Part shown: one piece after another, positions 1-4,652 of the stretch
How the letters are laid out: each line of letters begins with the position of its first letter
Position numbering within the stretch: position 1 is the first letter of the stretch
Assembly: GCA_944382025.1 (NCBI GenBank)
Contig: CALWMQ010000149.1
Location: forward strand, 1 to 7,180
Direction: 5' to 3'
Length of the DNA stretch: 7,180 nucleotides
DNA from: an uncultured Clostridia bacterium
GTDB taxonomy: Bacteria > Bacillota > Clostridia > Oscillospirales > Acutalibacteraceae
Position numbers and translations under genes: made by a program
The notes under the pieces: model-generated
Told to the model about the DNA's origin: nothing
Seen by the model: only the letters and a program-made list of their open reading frames with translations
The model's database searches: none

Positions 1-1
1 T

Positions 2-343
2 CCCAAAATCTTTAATGTTAACTGGTTCCGTACCGACGATGACGGCAACTTCCTGTGGCCCGGCTTCGGCGACAACCTCCGGGTACTGGAATGGATCATC
101 AAACGCTGCGAGGGCAAGGCCGATGCCGCCGAAACCCCCATCGGCTATGTGCCCCACGCGGAGGATATCAACCTGGAAGGCCTGGACTACAGCCTGGATA
201 CCTTGAAGTCCATTCTGGCCATCGACAAGGATCTGTGGACCGCTGAGGCGGAAGGCATTTCCGAGTTCTTCCAGAAATTCGGCGACAAGCTGCCCGCTGA
301 GCTGAACAAACAGCTGGAAACCCTGAAAGCGAATTTGAAATGA
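2..343 (+). CDS. pckG: Phosphoenolpyruvate carboxykinase (GTP), C-terminal 113 residues
   Basis: The open frame enters from the left edge and ends at TGA 341-343, so only the C-terminal fifth or so of a roughly 600-residue protein is present. The visible part begins PKIFNVNWFR and continues with FLWPGFGDNLRVLEW. This matches the guanine-nucleotide-binding segment of GTP-type PEPCK (vertebrate enzymes have FLWPGFGENSRVLEW), including the Phe and Asn residues that contact the guanine base. The remainder (TPIGYVP, then the helical tail ending LETLKANLK) also follows the family. The enzyme interconverts oxaloacetate plus GTP with phosphoenolpyruvate, CO2 and GDP in the cytosol; in fermentative anaerobes it often runs toward oxaloacetate. 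It is unrelated in sequence to the ATP-type PEPCK common in Firmicutes. The gene is followed 23 bases later by a strong terminator, so it ends its transcript. The catalytic centre lies outside the window and was not checked. Confidence 0.96.
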   Translation, partial: PKIFNVNWFRTDDDGNFLWPGFGDNLRVLEWIIKRCEGKADAAETPIGYVPHAEDINLEGLDYSLDTLKSILAIDKDLWTAEAEGISEFFQKFGDKLPAELNKQLETLKANLK

Positions 344-366
344 TCTAGGGTTCTGTTAAGACTTTT

Positions 367-409
367 ACGCCCCGGGATATCCCATGCAGGATTTCCCGGG
401 GCGTTTTTT
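367..409 (+). terminator. Intrinsic terminator of the PEPCK gene
   Basis: An 11-bp perfect stem, ACGCCCCGGGA at 367-377 pairing with TCCCGGGGCGT at 394-404, encloses a 16-base loop. It is followed directly by a run of six T (404-409). It lies 23 bases after the PEPCK stop codon and fits a rho-independent terminator on the plus strand. Confidence 0.93.
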
Positions 410-419
410 ATCCCCTCTA

Positions 420-666
420 GGAGCGCTGCCCCCTGACTCCGCCTTCCCTTACGGCGCCCAAAACCGCCGCGCGCCGTCCTGCAGGGGCTCTGCCCCTGGA
501 CCCCGCCTCCCCTTGCGGTACCCAAAACCGTCGTACGCCGCAAATTCGGCTGCCGGTTTTGACCGCAGCGCCAACCCCTGCTCGCTGCTTCCCTTACTGC
601 GGGATATGGCGGGGGCTCTGCCCCTGGACCCCGCCGCCTTTTGTAAAAGGCGGGCGAAAACTTCCC
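420..666 (+). repeat. Mosaic GC-rich intergenic repeat, copy A
   Basis: This stretch accounts for most of the gene-free region 411-730. Reading on the plus strand it is built from recurring blocks. A diverged block (420-476) is followed by a closely related one (484-540, about four in five bases alike by eye). Both run GGGGCTCTGCCCC-like, then CCGCCTCCCCTTGCGG-like, then CCCAAAACCG. Next comes a block with CGGCTGCCGGTTTTGACCGC and CCAACCCCTGCTCGCTG (547-588), a second GGGGGCTCTGCCCCTGGACC (611-630), and finally the palindromic GCCTTTTGTAAAAGGC followed by GCGAAAACTTCCC. The part from 484 to 666 recurs nearly base for base, apart from a replaced middle section, in inverted orientation at 2978-3143. 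AAAACCG (524-530) and CGGTTTT (554-560) pair around an inner stem. Frames are open through it but resemble no protein. GC-rich elements of this look are, from general knowledge, common between genes of gut Clostridia; no named family can be assigned. Confidence 0.85.
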
Positions 667-730
667 GTCGCATAGAGGCGATACCTGGAGTGTAAAATCG
701 GCGGAATGGGCCGGGAAGGGGGCACTTGGT

Positions 731-1609
731 TTATCCTTCCTGGGTAATCAGCTGGATAAGGTCACGCATAGGAGGTGTCAGGTGCTTTTCCGGATGCACC
801 GCCAGATAATTGGTGTTCTCGATGCGGAGGTCTTCCACAAAAATTTCCCGGAGACGTCCATCCGCCAGCCAGCCTTCCACCAGAATCCGAGGCAACACCG
901 CTATCCCTAACCCTGCCGCTGCCGCCTCAATCAACGCCTGGGAGTTGACGCTGACCCAATACGGCTCCGCCGCGGCATGGCGGAGGGTCAGCGCGCTGTC
1001 CAGGGAATCCCGCACAGCGCTTCCGGGTTCCCGCAGCAACAGTTTCTGGTCAAGAAAAACCTTCAAGCTAACGGCATCGCTCTGCTGGGCAAGGGGATGC
1101 CCCGGCGCGCATACCGCCGCAATGGGATATACCGATAGAGGCGTCTTTTTTAACACGGGATGACGCACCAGCCCTTCGATCATGGCCAGGTCTACGGTAT
1201 TGTCCATCAGCCTCCGCTCAATATCCGCCGCCCGCTCAACCGTCACCCGTACCGGTACCTGCGGCCACCGTTCCTCAAACCGCTTCAGAATCCCTGGAAG
1301 CCGGAAATTCGCGATGGTGATGCTGGATCCTACCCGGATAGGGCTCCGGGCTTCCACCTCCGTTTCTGGCGCGGTCAGCTGGCTATAGGCCTCCAATACC
1401 CGCTCCGCCCTCTCCAGAAACAGCTGCCCCGCTCCCGTAAGGACAATTTTCCGCCCCATCCTCTCAAATAAAGGGTACCCTAATTCCTCTTCCAACTCTC
1501 GGATCGCCCGTGATACCGCCGGCTGGGTCATATACAGGGTATCCGCCGCCCGAGTGAACTGCTTCTCCCGGCACACCCTCCGGAAAATCGTTAACTGCCG
1601 TATATTCAT
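731..1609 (-). CDS. LysR-type transcriptional regulator, probable regulator of the divergent CHR transporter genes
   Basis: The 292-residue product has the usual LysR-family length and layout. Residues 1-60 (MNIRQLTIFRRV...) form the winged helix-turn-helix, with FTRAADTLYMTQPAVSRAIRELEEELGYPLFER as the recognition region and LTGAGQLFLERA leading into the linker helix. From about residue 88 (IRVGSSITIANFRLPGIL) runs the periplasmic-binding-protein-like effector domain. The SITIANFRLPGIL stretch resembles the CysL/YeiE branch, which is only a hint about ligand. The start at 1609 was chosen because MNIRQLTIF begins as LysR proteins normally do and AGGGGAG lies about 6 bases upstream; an in-frame ATG 18 codons earlier (1663) falls inside the promoter and dyad. 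The gene is transcribed away from the two transporter genes, a classic LysR arrangement, so those are its likely target. The effector, perhaps an oxyanion, is unknown. Its 3' end runs into repeat copy A with no clear terminator. Confidence 0.93.
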   Translation of the reverse strand: MNIRQLTIFRRVCREKQFTRAADTLYMTQPAVSRAIRELEEELGYPLFERMGRKIVLTGAGQLFLERAERVLEAYSQLTAPETEVEARSPIRVGSSITIANFRLPGILKRFEERWPQVPVRVTVERAADIERRLMDNTVDLAMIEGLVRHPVLKKTPLSVYPIAAVCAPGHPLAQQSDAVSLKVFLDQKLLLREPGSAVRDSLDSALTLRHAAAEPYWVSVNSQALIEAAAAGLGIAVLPRILVEGWLADGRLREIFVEDLRIENTNYLAVHPEKHLTPPMRDLIQLITQEG

Positions 1610-1639
1610 GCCCGCTCCCCTATTCATACCATTGTTGTT

Positions 1640-1663
1640 ATGCTTTTTATAAAATAATAGCAT
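1640..1663. promoter_or_regulatory. Candidate LysR operator dyad
   Basis: ATGCT (1640-1644) and AGCAT (1659-1663) form an inverted repeat separated by 14 AT-rich bases, in the region between the divergent lysR and transporter genes. LysR proteins bind interrupted dyads of this kind as dimers. The site covers the predicted lysR -10 box and is centred about 48 bases upstream of the predicted transporter transcription start, a position compatible with both autorepression and activation. Binding is inferred. Confidence 0.45.
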
Positions 1664-1682
1664 TTTATTTATTTATTCGCAA
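1654..1682 (-). promoter_or_regulatory. Probable lysR promoter
   Basis: On the minus strand, TTGCGA (1677-1682) and TATTAT (1654-1659) are separated by 17 bases, giving a start of transcription near 1647, about 40 bases before the lysR start codon. The -10 box lies inside the dyad at 1640-1663, which would suit autorepression. This is a visual match only. Confidence 0.55.
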
Positions 1683-1683
1683 G

Positions 1684-1693
1684 CAGTATACTG
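1684..1693. promoter_or_regulatory. Palindrome over the likely -10 box of the transporter promoter
   Basis: CAGTATACTG is a perfect 10-base palindrome containing TATACT (1687-1692), a good -10 box on the plus strand. The hexamer 17 bases upstream (TTTATT, 1664-1669) is a poor -35, as is usual for promoters that need an activator. Transcription would start near 1699, leaving an 87-base leader. It may be a second LysR half-site or simply the promoter. Confidence 0.4.
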
Positions 1694-1785
1694 GATACTA
1701 AGGATTCACCCTCTATCTGCATCCCCATGCCTCTTCAGGCTGCCGCTCCCCGGCACCCCGGGATGCCTTAAAGGAGATTTGCTCA

Positions 1786-2364
1786 ATGAATGGTCAAAAA
1801 TTACGCCTGTACGCCTGGCTGGCCGCCGCGAACCTGCGAATCAGCGCCTTCGCTTTCGGCGGGGGATATGTGGTTATCCCCCTCATCCGCAAAAACTTCG
1901 TGGAAAAAAAGAAAGCCTTTACTGAGGAAGAACTGCTGAATATGGCCGCTATCGCTCAATCTTCCCCCGGGGCGATAGCCATCAATCTAGCCGCCCTGGC
2001 CGGACGCCGCACAGCTGGATTCCCCGGCGCGGTGATCGCCTGTATGGCCGCCGTAATCCCTCCCCTGCTCATCCTGACCCTGATCTCCTTTTTCTATCAG
2101 GAATTCCGGGAAATGGCTGCTGTGGCCGCCGTTCTGGAAGGCATGCAGGCCGGGGTCTGCGCTCTGATTGTGGACGTGGTTTGGGATATGTCCCGTGCCC
2201 TCTTCCGGGAAAAACAACCCCTGTTCTGTTTTATGATGCCCATCGCCTTTATCGCTTCGTTCTTCTTCAACGTCAATGTGGCTCTTATCTTAGTCGCCTG
2301 CGCCGGTACCAGCCTTCTGGTCTGGTGGCTCCAGCGGAAACGGAGGGATAAGTTATGCCGGTAA
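1786..2364 (+). CDS. chrA: CHR-family (chromate-type) transporter, short subunit 1
   Basis: The 192-residue protein is a single-domain member of the CHR family, half the size of classical ChrA. The signature is visible: AFGGGYVVIPLI near residues 22-34 and AQSSPGAIAIN at 57-67. Hydrophobic segments at about 78-103, 115-132 and 146-180 suggest several membrane helices; the end is basic (QRKRRDKLCR). In Firmicutes, short CHR proteins are encoded as adjacent pairs that act together in the membrane to export chromate or a related oxyanion driven by the membrane gradient. That substrate is a family inference, and in an anaerobe it may be different. AAGGAG lies 9 bases before the ATG. The stop overlaps the start of the second subunit by 10 bases, implying translational coupling. 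The divergent lysR gene is the likely regulator. Confidence 0.9.
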   Translation: MNGQKLRLYAWLAAANLRISAFAFGGGYVVIPLIRKNFVEKKKAFTEEELLNMAAIAQSSPGAIAINLAALAGRRTAGFPGAVIACMAAVIPPLLILTLISFFYQEFREMAAVAAVLEGMQAGVCALIVDVVWDMSRALFREKQPLFCFMMPIAFIASFFFNVNVALILVACAGTSLLVWWLQRKRRDKLCR

Positions 2365-2936
2365 TTCTCCAGCTCTTCCTCAGCTTTTTTCAAGTGGGCC
2401 TGTTCAGTATCGGCGGCGGCTACGCCACGATCCCTCTCATTCAACAACAGGTGGTACAACTCCACCAATGGCTGTCCTTTCAGGAATTTACCGATATTAT
2501 CACCATTTCTCAGATGACTCCCGGGCCTTTGGCGGTCAATACCTCCACCTTTGTCGGCCTCCGGATCGGCGGGATCGCAGGCGCCTTGGTTGCTACTCTG
2601 GGCTGTGTGATCTCCGGGTTCTGCATTTCCCTGCTGCTGTACTGGTTCTTTCACCGGTATCAGGAAAACCAAGGTATCCAACGTGCCCTCCAGGGGCTCC
2701 GTGCCGCTTCTATCGGCCTGATCGCCTCCTCCGCCTGCACTATCCTCCTGATCGCCCTATGCGGTACCTCCCAGCTGGCAGCCGTTGCCTCCTTCAGCGT
2801 ATCGGCAGCGGTACTGGTGGCCCTGTCCATCCTGGCCCTGCGCAAGCTGAAGCTTCCTCCTGTTCTCGTCATGCTCCTGTGCGGCGGCGTTGGCCTCCTC
2901 CTTCACTATCTGCCGGTAGACTTCCTCCGCCTGTGA
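2355..2936 (+). CDS. chrA: CHR-family (chromate-type) transporter, short subunit 2
   Basis: This 193-residue product is the partner of the preceding gene and shows the same signatures in better-conserved form: FSIGGGYATIPLIQQQ (17-32) and ISQMTPGPLAVNTSTFVG (51-68). Hydrophobic stretches at about 72-96, 110-132, 136-160 and 167-186 suggest a polytopic membrane protein. GGAGGG (2342-2347) lies 7 bases before the ATG, inside the end of the first gene, and the two reading frames overlap by 10 bases. The two proteins share motifs but are clearly diverged, as in known paired short CHR transporters where both members are needed. No intrinsic terminator with a T-run follows; the transcript would run into repeat copy B, read antisense. 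The substrate is not shown by the sequence. Confidence 0.92.
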   Translation: MPVILQLFLSFFQVGLFSIGGGYATIPLIQQQVVQLHQWLSFQEFTDIITISQMTPGPLAVNTSTFVGLRIGGIAGALVATLGCVISGFCISLLLYWFFHRYQENQGIQRALQGLRAASIGLIASSACTILLIALCGTSQLAAVASFSVSAAVLVALSILALRKLKLPPVLVMLLCGGVGLLLHYLPVDFLRL

Positions 2937-2977
2937 CCTCATTCCATATCCCATATTCTCCACTCAAAACAACACAA

Positions 2978-3231
2978 GGGAAGTTTTCGCCCCGCCTTTT
3001 ACAAAAGGCAACGCCTGGGAGCGCCCGCGGGGCGGGAAACAGCGAGCAGGGGTTGGCGCCGCGGTCAAAACCGGCAGCCGCATTTGCGGCGTACGACGGT
3101 TTTGGGTACCGCAAGGGGAGGCGGGGTCGAGGGGCAGAGCCCCCGACATATCCCACAGGACGGGAAACAGCGAGCAGGGGTTGGCGCCACGGTCAAAACC
3201 GGCAGCCGCCAAGGCAGCGCAGGGCGGTTTT
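2978..3231 (-). repeat. Mosaic GC-rich intergenic repeat, copy B (inverted relative to copy A)
   Basis: Together with the palindrome at 3242-3282 this fills the gene-free region 2937-3328. Read on the minus strand from 3231 it carries a block with AAAACCG...CGGTTTT (3195-3231), GACCGTGGCGCCAACCCC and GCTCGCTGTTTCCC. Then come GGGATATGTC and GGGGGCTCTGCCCC (3131-3144), CCTTGCGGTACCCAAAACCG, a second AAAACCG...CGGTTTT hairpin (3067-3103), the GACCGC...CTGCTCGCTGTTTCCC block again, and finally GCCTTTTGTAAAAGGC plus GCGAAAACTTCCC (2978 onward). The section 3143 to 2978 matches copy A 484-666 almost exactly apart from a replaced internal piece. Copy A also has GGGATATGGC before its second GGGGGCTCTGCCCC, so both copies are rearrangements of the same blocks. 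No protein is encoded, although frames are open through it. Confidence 0.85.
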
Positions 3232-3241
3232 AACACTGGAT

Positions 3242-3282
3242 GAGGGATTGGGAGAGGGGCAATGCCCCTCTCCCAATCCCTC
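3242..3282. repeat. Long perfect palindrome with a one-base centre
   Basis: Twenty bases beginning GAGGGATTGGGAG (3242-3261) are mirrored exactly by 3263-3282, with a single A at 3262 between the arms. As RNA the innermost bases would form the loop and the outer 18 or so a very stable stem. Neither side carries a T-run, so it is not a textbook terminator. It lies between the end of repeat B and the 3' end of the convergent metallopeptidase gene, where it could block or stabilise transcripts from either side. Confidence 0.85.
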
Positions 3283-3304
3283 TAAAAGCCGTTACGTCCT
3301 TTTC

Positions 3305-3324
3305 CTGGGAAACTCACTTCCCAG
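3305..3324. other. Small hairpin just after the metallopeptidase gene
   Basis: CTGGGAA (3305-3311) and TTCCCAG (3318-3324) form a perfect 7-bp stem around a 6-base loop, 5 bases beyond the stop codon of the minus-strand metallopeptidase gene. No T-run follows on the minus strand, so it is at best a weak terminator or a transcript-end protector. Confidence 0.4.
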
Positions 3325-3328
3325 CTTG

Positions 3329-4072
3329 CTATCCCTTGACCAATTGCCGCAGATTCAACCCCATATCCCGGCGCAGTTCCGCCTCTTTAGGAAGCCCGGC
3401 GGATTCCAACAACCGGGCTATCAGGGCGTGGAAAGCCGGGGAGTGGTCAGGATGCCGGAAATGGGCCAGCTCGTGAAACACCACATAGGCCGCGCTGTGG
3501 GGCAGCAGGCACAACAAGGCCGGATTCAGGGTGATCCGATATTCCCGGACGGCACAGCTGCCCCACCGGCTCACCATCCATCTCAGGGTCAGAGCCGGCG
3601 GCAACCTTTCCTGACAGCCGGTCACTCGGCTGTAAATTGTCCAGCAACTCTCCAGCAGCGCTGGCAGTTCCTCCTGTGACAACCCCATCAGCCAGTTTCG
3701 TATTTGCGATCCCACCGTCTCCCCGGCATCCGCTCCCATGGCCACCCACAAGTTTTCCCCTTCCAAGGTGATGGTTTCCGGACAACCCAGGCTGACCCGG
3801 ATTGTCAGCCACCGGCCCCTCACCGGAACCCGTCCACCGTCACACAGGCGAGGCTGGCTGCCCGCCTGTTCCAGCCGGGCCAGCGCCGCGAATATCCAGG
3901 GGGCTTTCTCCCGTACCACCCCATCCACTTGACAGCCGTCCATTCCCCGAGGCGCCGACACCGCCACCTCCCCGCCAGGCTTCACCCGTAAGTTGACGTT
4001 TTTTACCCTTTTAACGGTAAGCACATAGGCCAGTTCCCGGCCGTCCACCAGAATCGTCCGTTTTATCCCCAT
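3329..4072 (-). CDS. YgjP-like (DUF45) zinc metallopeptidase-fold protein
   Basis: The 247-residue protein shows the two hallmarks of the YgjP/DUF45 family: MVSRWGSC at about 166-173 and a zinc motif HELAHFRHPDHS starting at 200. In that motif His200, Glu201 and His204 form HExxH and His210 is the likely third ligand, followed by FHALI. The N-terminal part (LTVKRVKNVNLRVKPGGEVAVSAP) is the typical beta-rich lead-in of this family. There is no signal peptide or membrane segment, so it should be cytosolic. Members resemble SprT/M48 peptidases; the cellular substrate is not established. The start at 4072 was chosen because MGIKRTILVDG gives the normal family length and GGAAAGGGGAAG precedes it. 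The frame is open upstream to 4189, but that extension runs through the acpP terminator and is low in family-like sequence. A GTG at 4132 behind AGGAGG is a less likely alternative. Confidence 0.88.
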   Translation of the reverse strand: MGIKRTILVDGRELAYVLTVKRVKNVNLRVKPGGEVAVSAPRGMDGCQVDGVVREKAPWIFAALARLEQAGSQPRLCDGGRVPVRGRWLTIRVSLGCPETITLEGENLWVAMGADAGETVGSQIRNWLMGLSQEELPALLESCWTIYSRVTGCQERLPPALTLRWMVSRWGSCAVREYRITLNPALLCLLPHSAAYVVFHELAHFRHPDHSPAFHALIARLLESAGLPKEAELRRDMGLNLRQLVKG

Positions 4073-4155
4073 CTTCCCCTTTCCGCCCGCGCCGCTCCAG
4101 CCCACAGATCTCCGGCCTTCGTCCCCGGACACCTCAAAGGCTTCCTCCTGGGCAC

Positions 4156-4186
4156 AAAAATGCCGCGGGTTTGACCGCCCGCGGCA
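4156..4186 (-). terminator. Intrinsic terminator of acpP
   Basis: On the minus strand TGCCGCGGG (4186-4178) pairs perfectly with CCCGCGGCA (4169-4161) around an 8-base loop, followed by five T (4160-4156). It begins about 31 bases after the acpP stop and separates acpP from the metallopeptidase gene. Confidence 0.88.
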
Positions 4187-4217
4187 CATCGCTTATACGT
4201 CCTCCGTCACCGGAAGC

Positions 4218-4445
4218 TCACATGTTCTCCTCGATGTAAGAAACCAGATCCCCTACAGTATGGATCTTCTCGATCTGATCGTCCGGGATCTCCACATCGA
4301 ATTCATCCTCCAGAGACATGAGCATATCCACCACGTCCAGGGAATCCGCTCCCAAATCGTCCGCAATGTTGGTTTCAGGGGTGATGGTGTCCTCCTCCAC
4401 ATCAAACTGATTGCTCAAAATCATTTTAACTTTTTCCAGTACCAT
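4218..4445 (-). CDS. acpP: Acyl carrier protein
   Basis: The 75-residue acidic protein is a textbook acyl carrier protein. LGADSLDVVDMLMSLEDEFD holds the DSL motif, with Ser35 as the 4'-phosphopantetheine attachment site, followed by the acidic recognition helix II. VEIPDDQIEKIHTVGDLVSYIEE forms the C-terminal helices. In the cytosol it carries growing acyl chains for fatty-acid synthesis. The start at 4445 was chosen because GGAAGG lies 9 bases upstream and the length then matches the family. The in-frame ATG at 4454 sits directly against GGAAGG with no spacing and would add MIW. The gene stands alone between its own promoter and terminator, divergent from aroE, with no other fatty-acid gene nearby. 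A specialised carrier role cannot be excluded, but the sequence looks like the housekeeping type. Confidence 0.96.
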   Translation of the reverse strand: MVLEKVKMILSNQFDVEEDTITPETNIADDLGADSLDVVDMLMSLEDEFDVEIPDDQIEKIHTVGDLVSYIEENM

Positions 4446-4479
4446 CCAGATCATCCTTCCAAAATTGTTGCCCTTACAG

Positions 4480-4500
4480 GCGGTTCCGGACTTGAACCGC
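4480..4500 (-). promoter_or_regulatory. Hairpin in the acpP 5' leader
   Basis: GCGGTTC (4480-4486) and GAACCGC (4494-4500) form a perfect 7-bp stem with a 7-base loop, 34 bases upstream of the acpP start codon. A second short stem, CCGGG (4537-4541) with CCCGG (4546-4550), lies further up. If the promoter at 4569-4597 is used, both fall in a leader of about 115 bases. No known riboswitch was recognised. Confidence 0.45.
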
Positions 4501-4521
4501 GGCCGGATCCTATGCTATACT
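4492..4521 (+). promoter_or_regulatory. Candidate aroE promoter (distal)
   Basis: TTGAAC (4492-4497), an 18-base spacer and TATACT (4516-4521) resemble a sigma-A promoter on the plus strand. It lies inside the predicted acpP leader, so transcription from it would be antisense to that leader. It would give aroE a leader of about 125 bases. Confidence 0.4.
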
Positions 4522-4568
4522 GGCAGCAGGCTCCCACCGGGCCGCCCCGGCAAGGGGATTACACCAAA

Positions 4569-4597
4569 ATAGTATTCGTATTCTTCCCATTTGTCAA
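4569..4597 (-). promoter_or_regulatory. acpP promoter
   Basis: On the minus strand a perfect -35 TTGACA (4597-4592) is followed by 17 bases and TACTAT (4574-4569). It would drive acpP with a leader of about 115 bases. Confidence 0.72.
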
Positions 4598-4620
4598 TCA
4601 TCTTTTGGAAAATTTTTTAT
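4591..4620 (+). promoter_or_regulatory. Candidate aroE promoter (proximal)
   Basis: TTGTCA (4591-4596), an 18-base spacer and TTTTAT (4615-4620) form a moderate sigma-A match on the plus strand. Its -35 overlaps that of the acpP promoter on the opposite strand, because TTGTCAA reads TTGACAA on the other strand. The leader would be short, about 25 bases. Confidence 0.35.
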
Positions 4621-4652
4621 TTTGTTTTATCTTAAAGAAAGGTCGCGGTTAT

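Noticed and set aside
484..666. CRISPR array suggested by recurring GC-rich blocks
   Set aside because: The blocks are not evenly spaced, the intervening pieces are themselves repeated, and no cas gene is nearby.
384..695. Open frames of 70-100 codons on both strands through the first intergenic repeat
   Set aside because: They run through shuffled repeat blocks that recur inverted at 2978-3231, have no family-like sequence, and lack good start signals. Open frames are expected in GC-rich DNA.
420..3231. Composite transposon bounded by the inverted repeats
   Set aside because: No transposase or recombinase gene lies between or within the repeats, and no target duplication was recognisable at their outer edges. 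Kept only as a passive-recombination idea.
2468..3679. A 403-codon plus-strand frame
   Set aside because: It overlaps the second CHR gene out of frame, passes through repeat B and the palindrome, and continues antisense to the metallopeptidase gene. Composition is Arg/Pro-rich with no recognisable domain.
4073..4189. N-terminal extension of the metallopeptidase starting at 4189, with GGAGG 11 bases upstream
   Set aside because: The first codons lie within the acpP terminator stem and the added 39 residues do not resemble the family. The start at 4072 gives the expected N-terminus.
4480..4555. Possible tRNA on the minus strand, because GGTTCAAGTCC resembles a T-loop
   Set aside because: No matching acceptor stem, anticodon arm or D-arm could be drawn around it. 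The bases are better explained as a leader hairpin.
4260..4652. Upstream extension of aroE to 4260
   Set aside because: It is antisense to acpP and crosses the promoter region. The normal AroE N-terminus and a ribosome binding site are at 4653.
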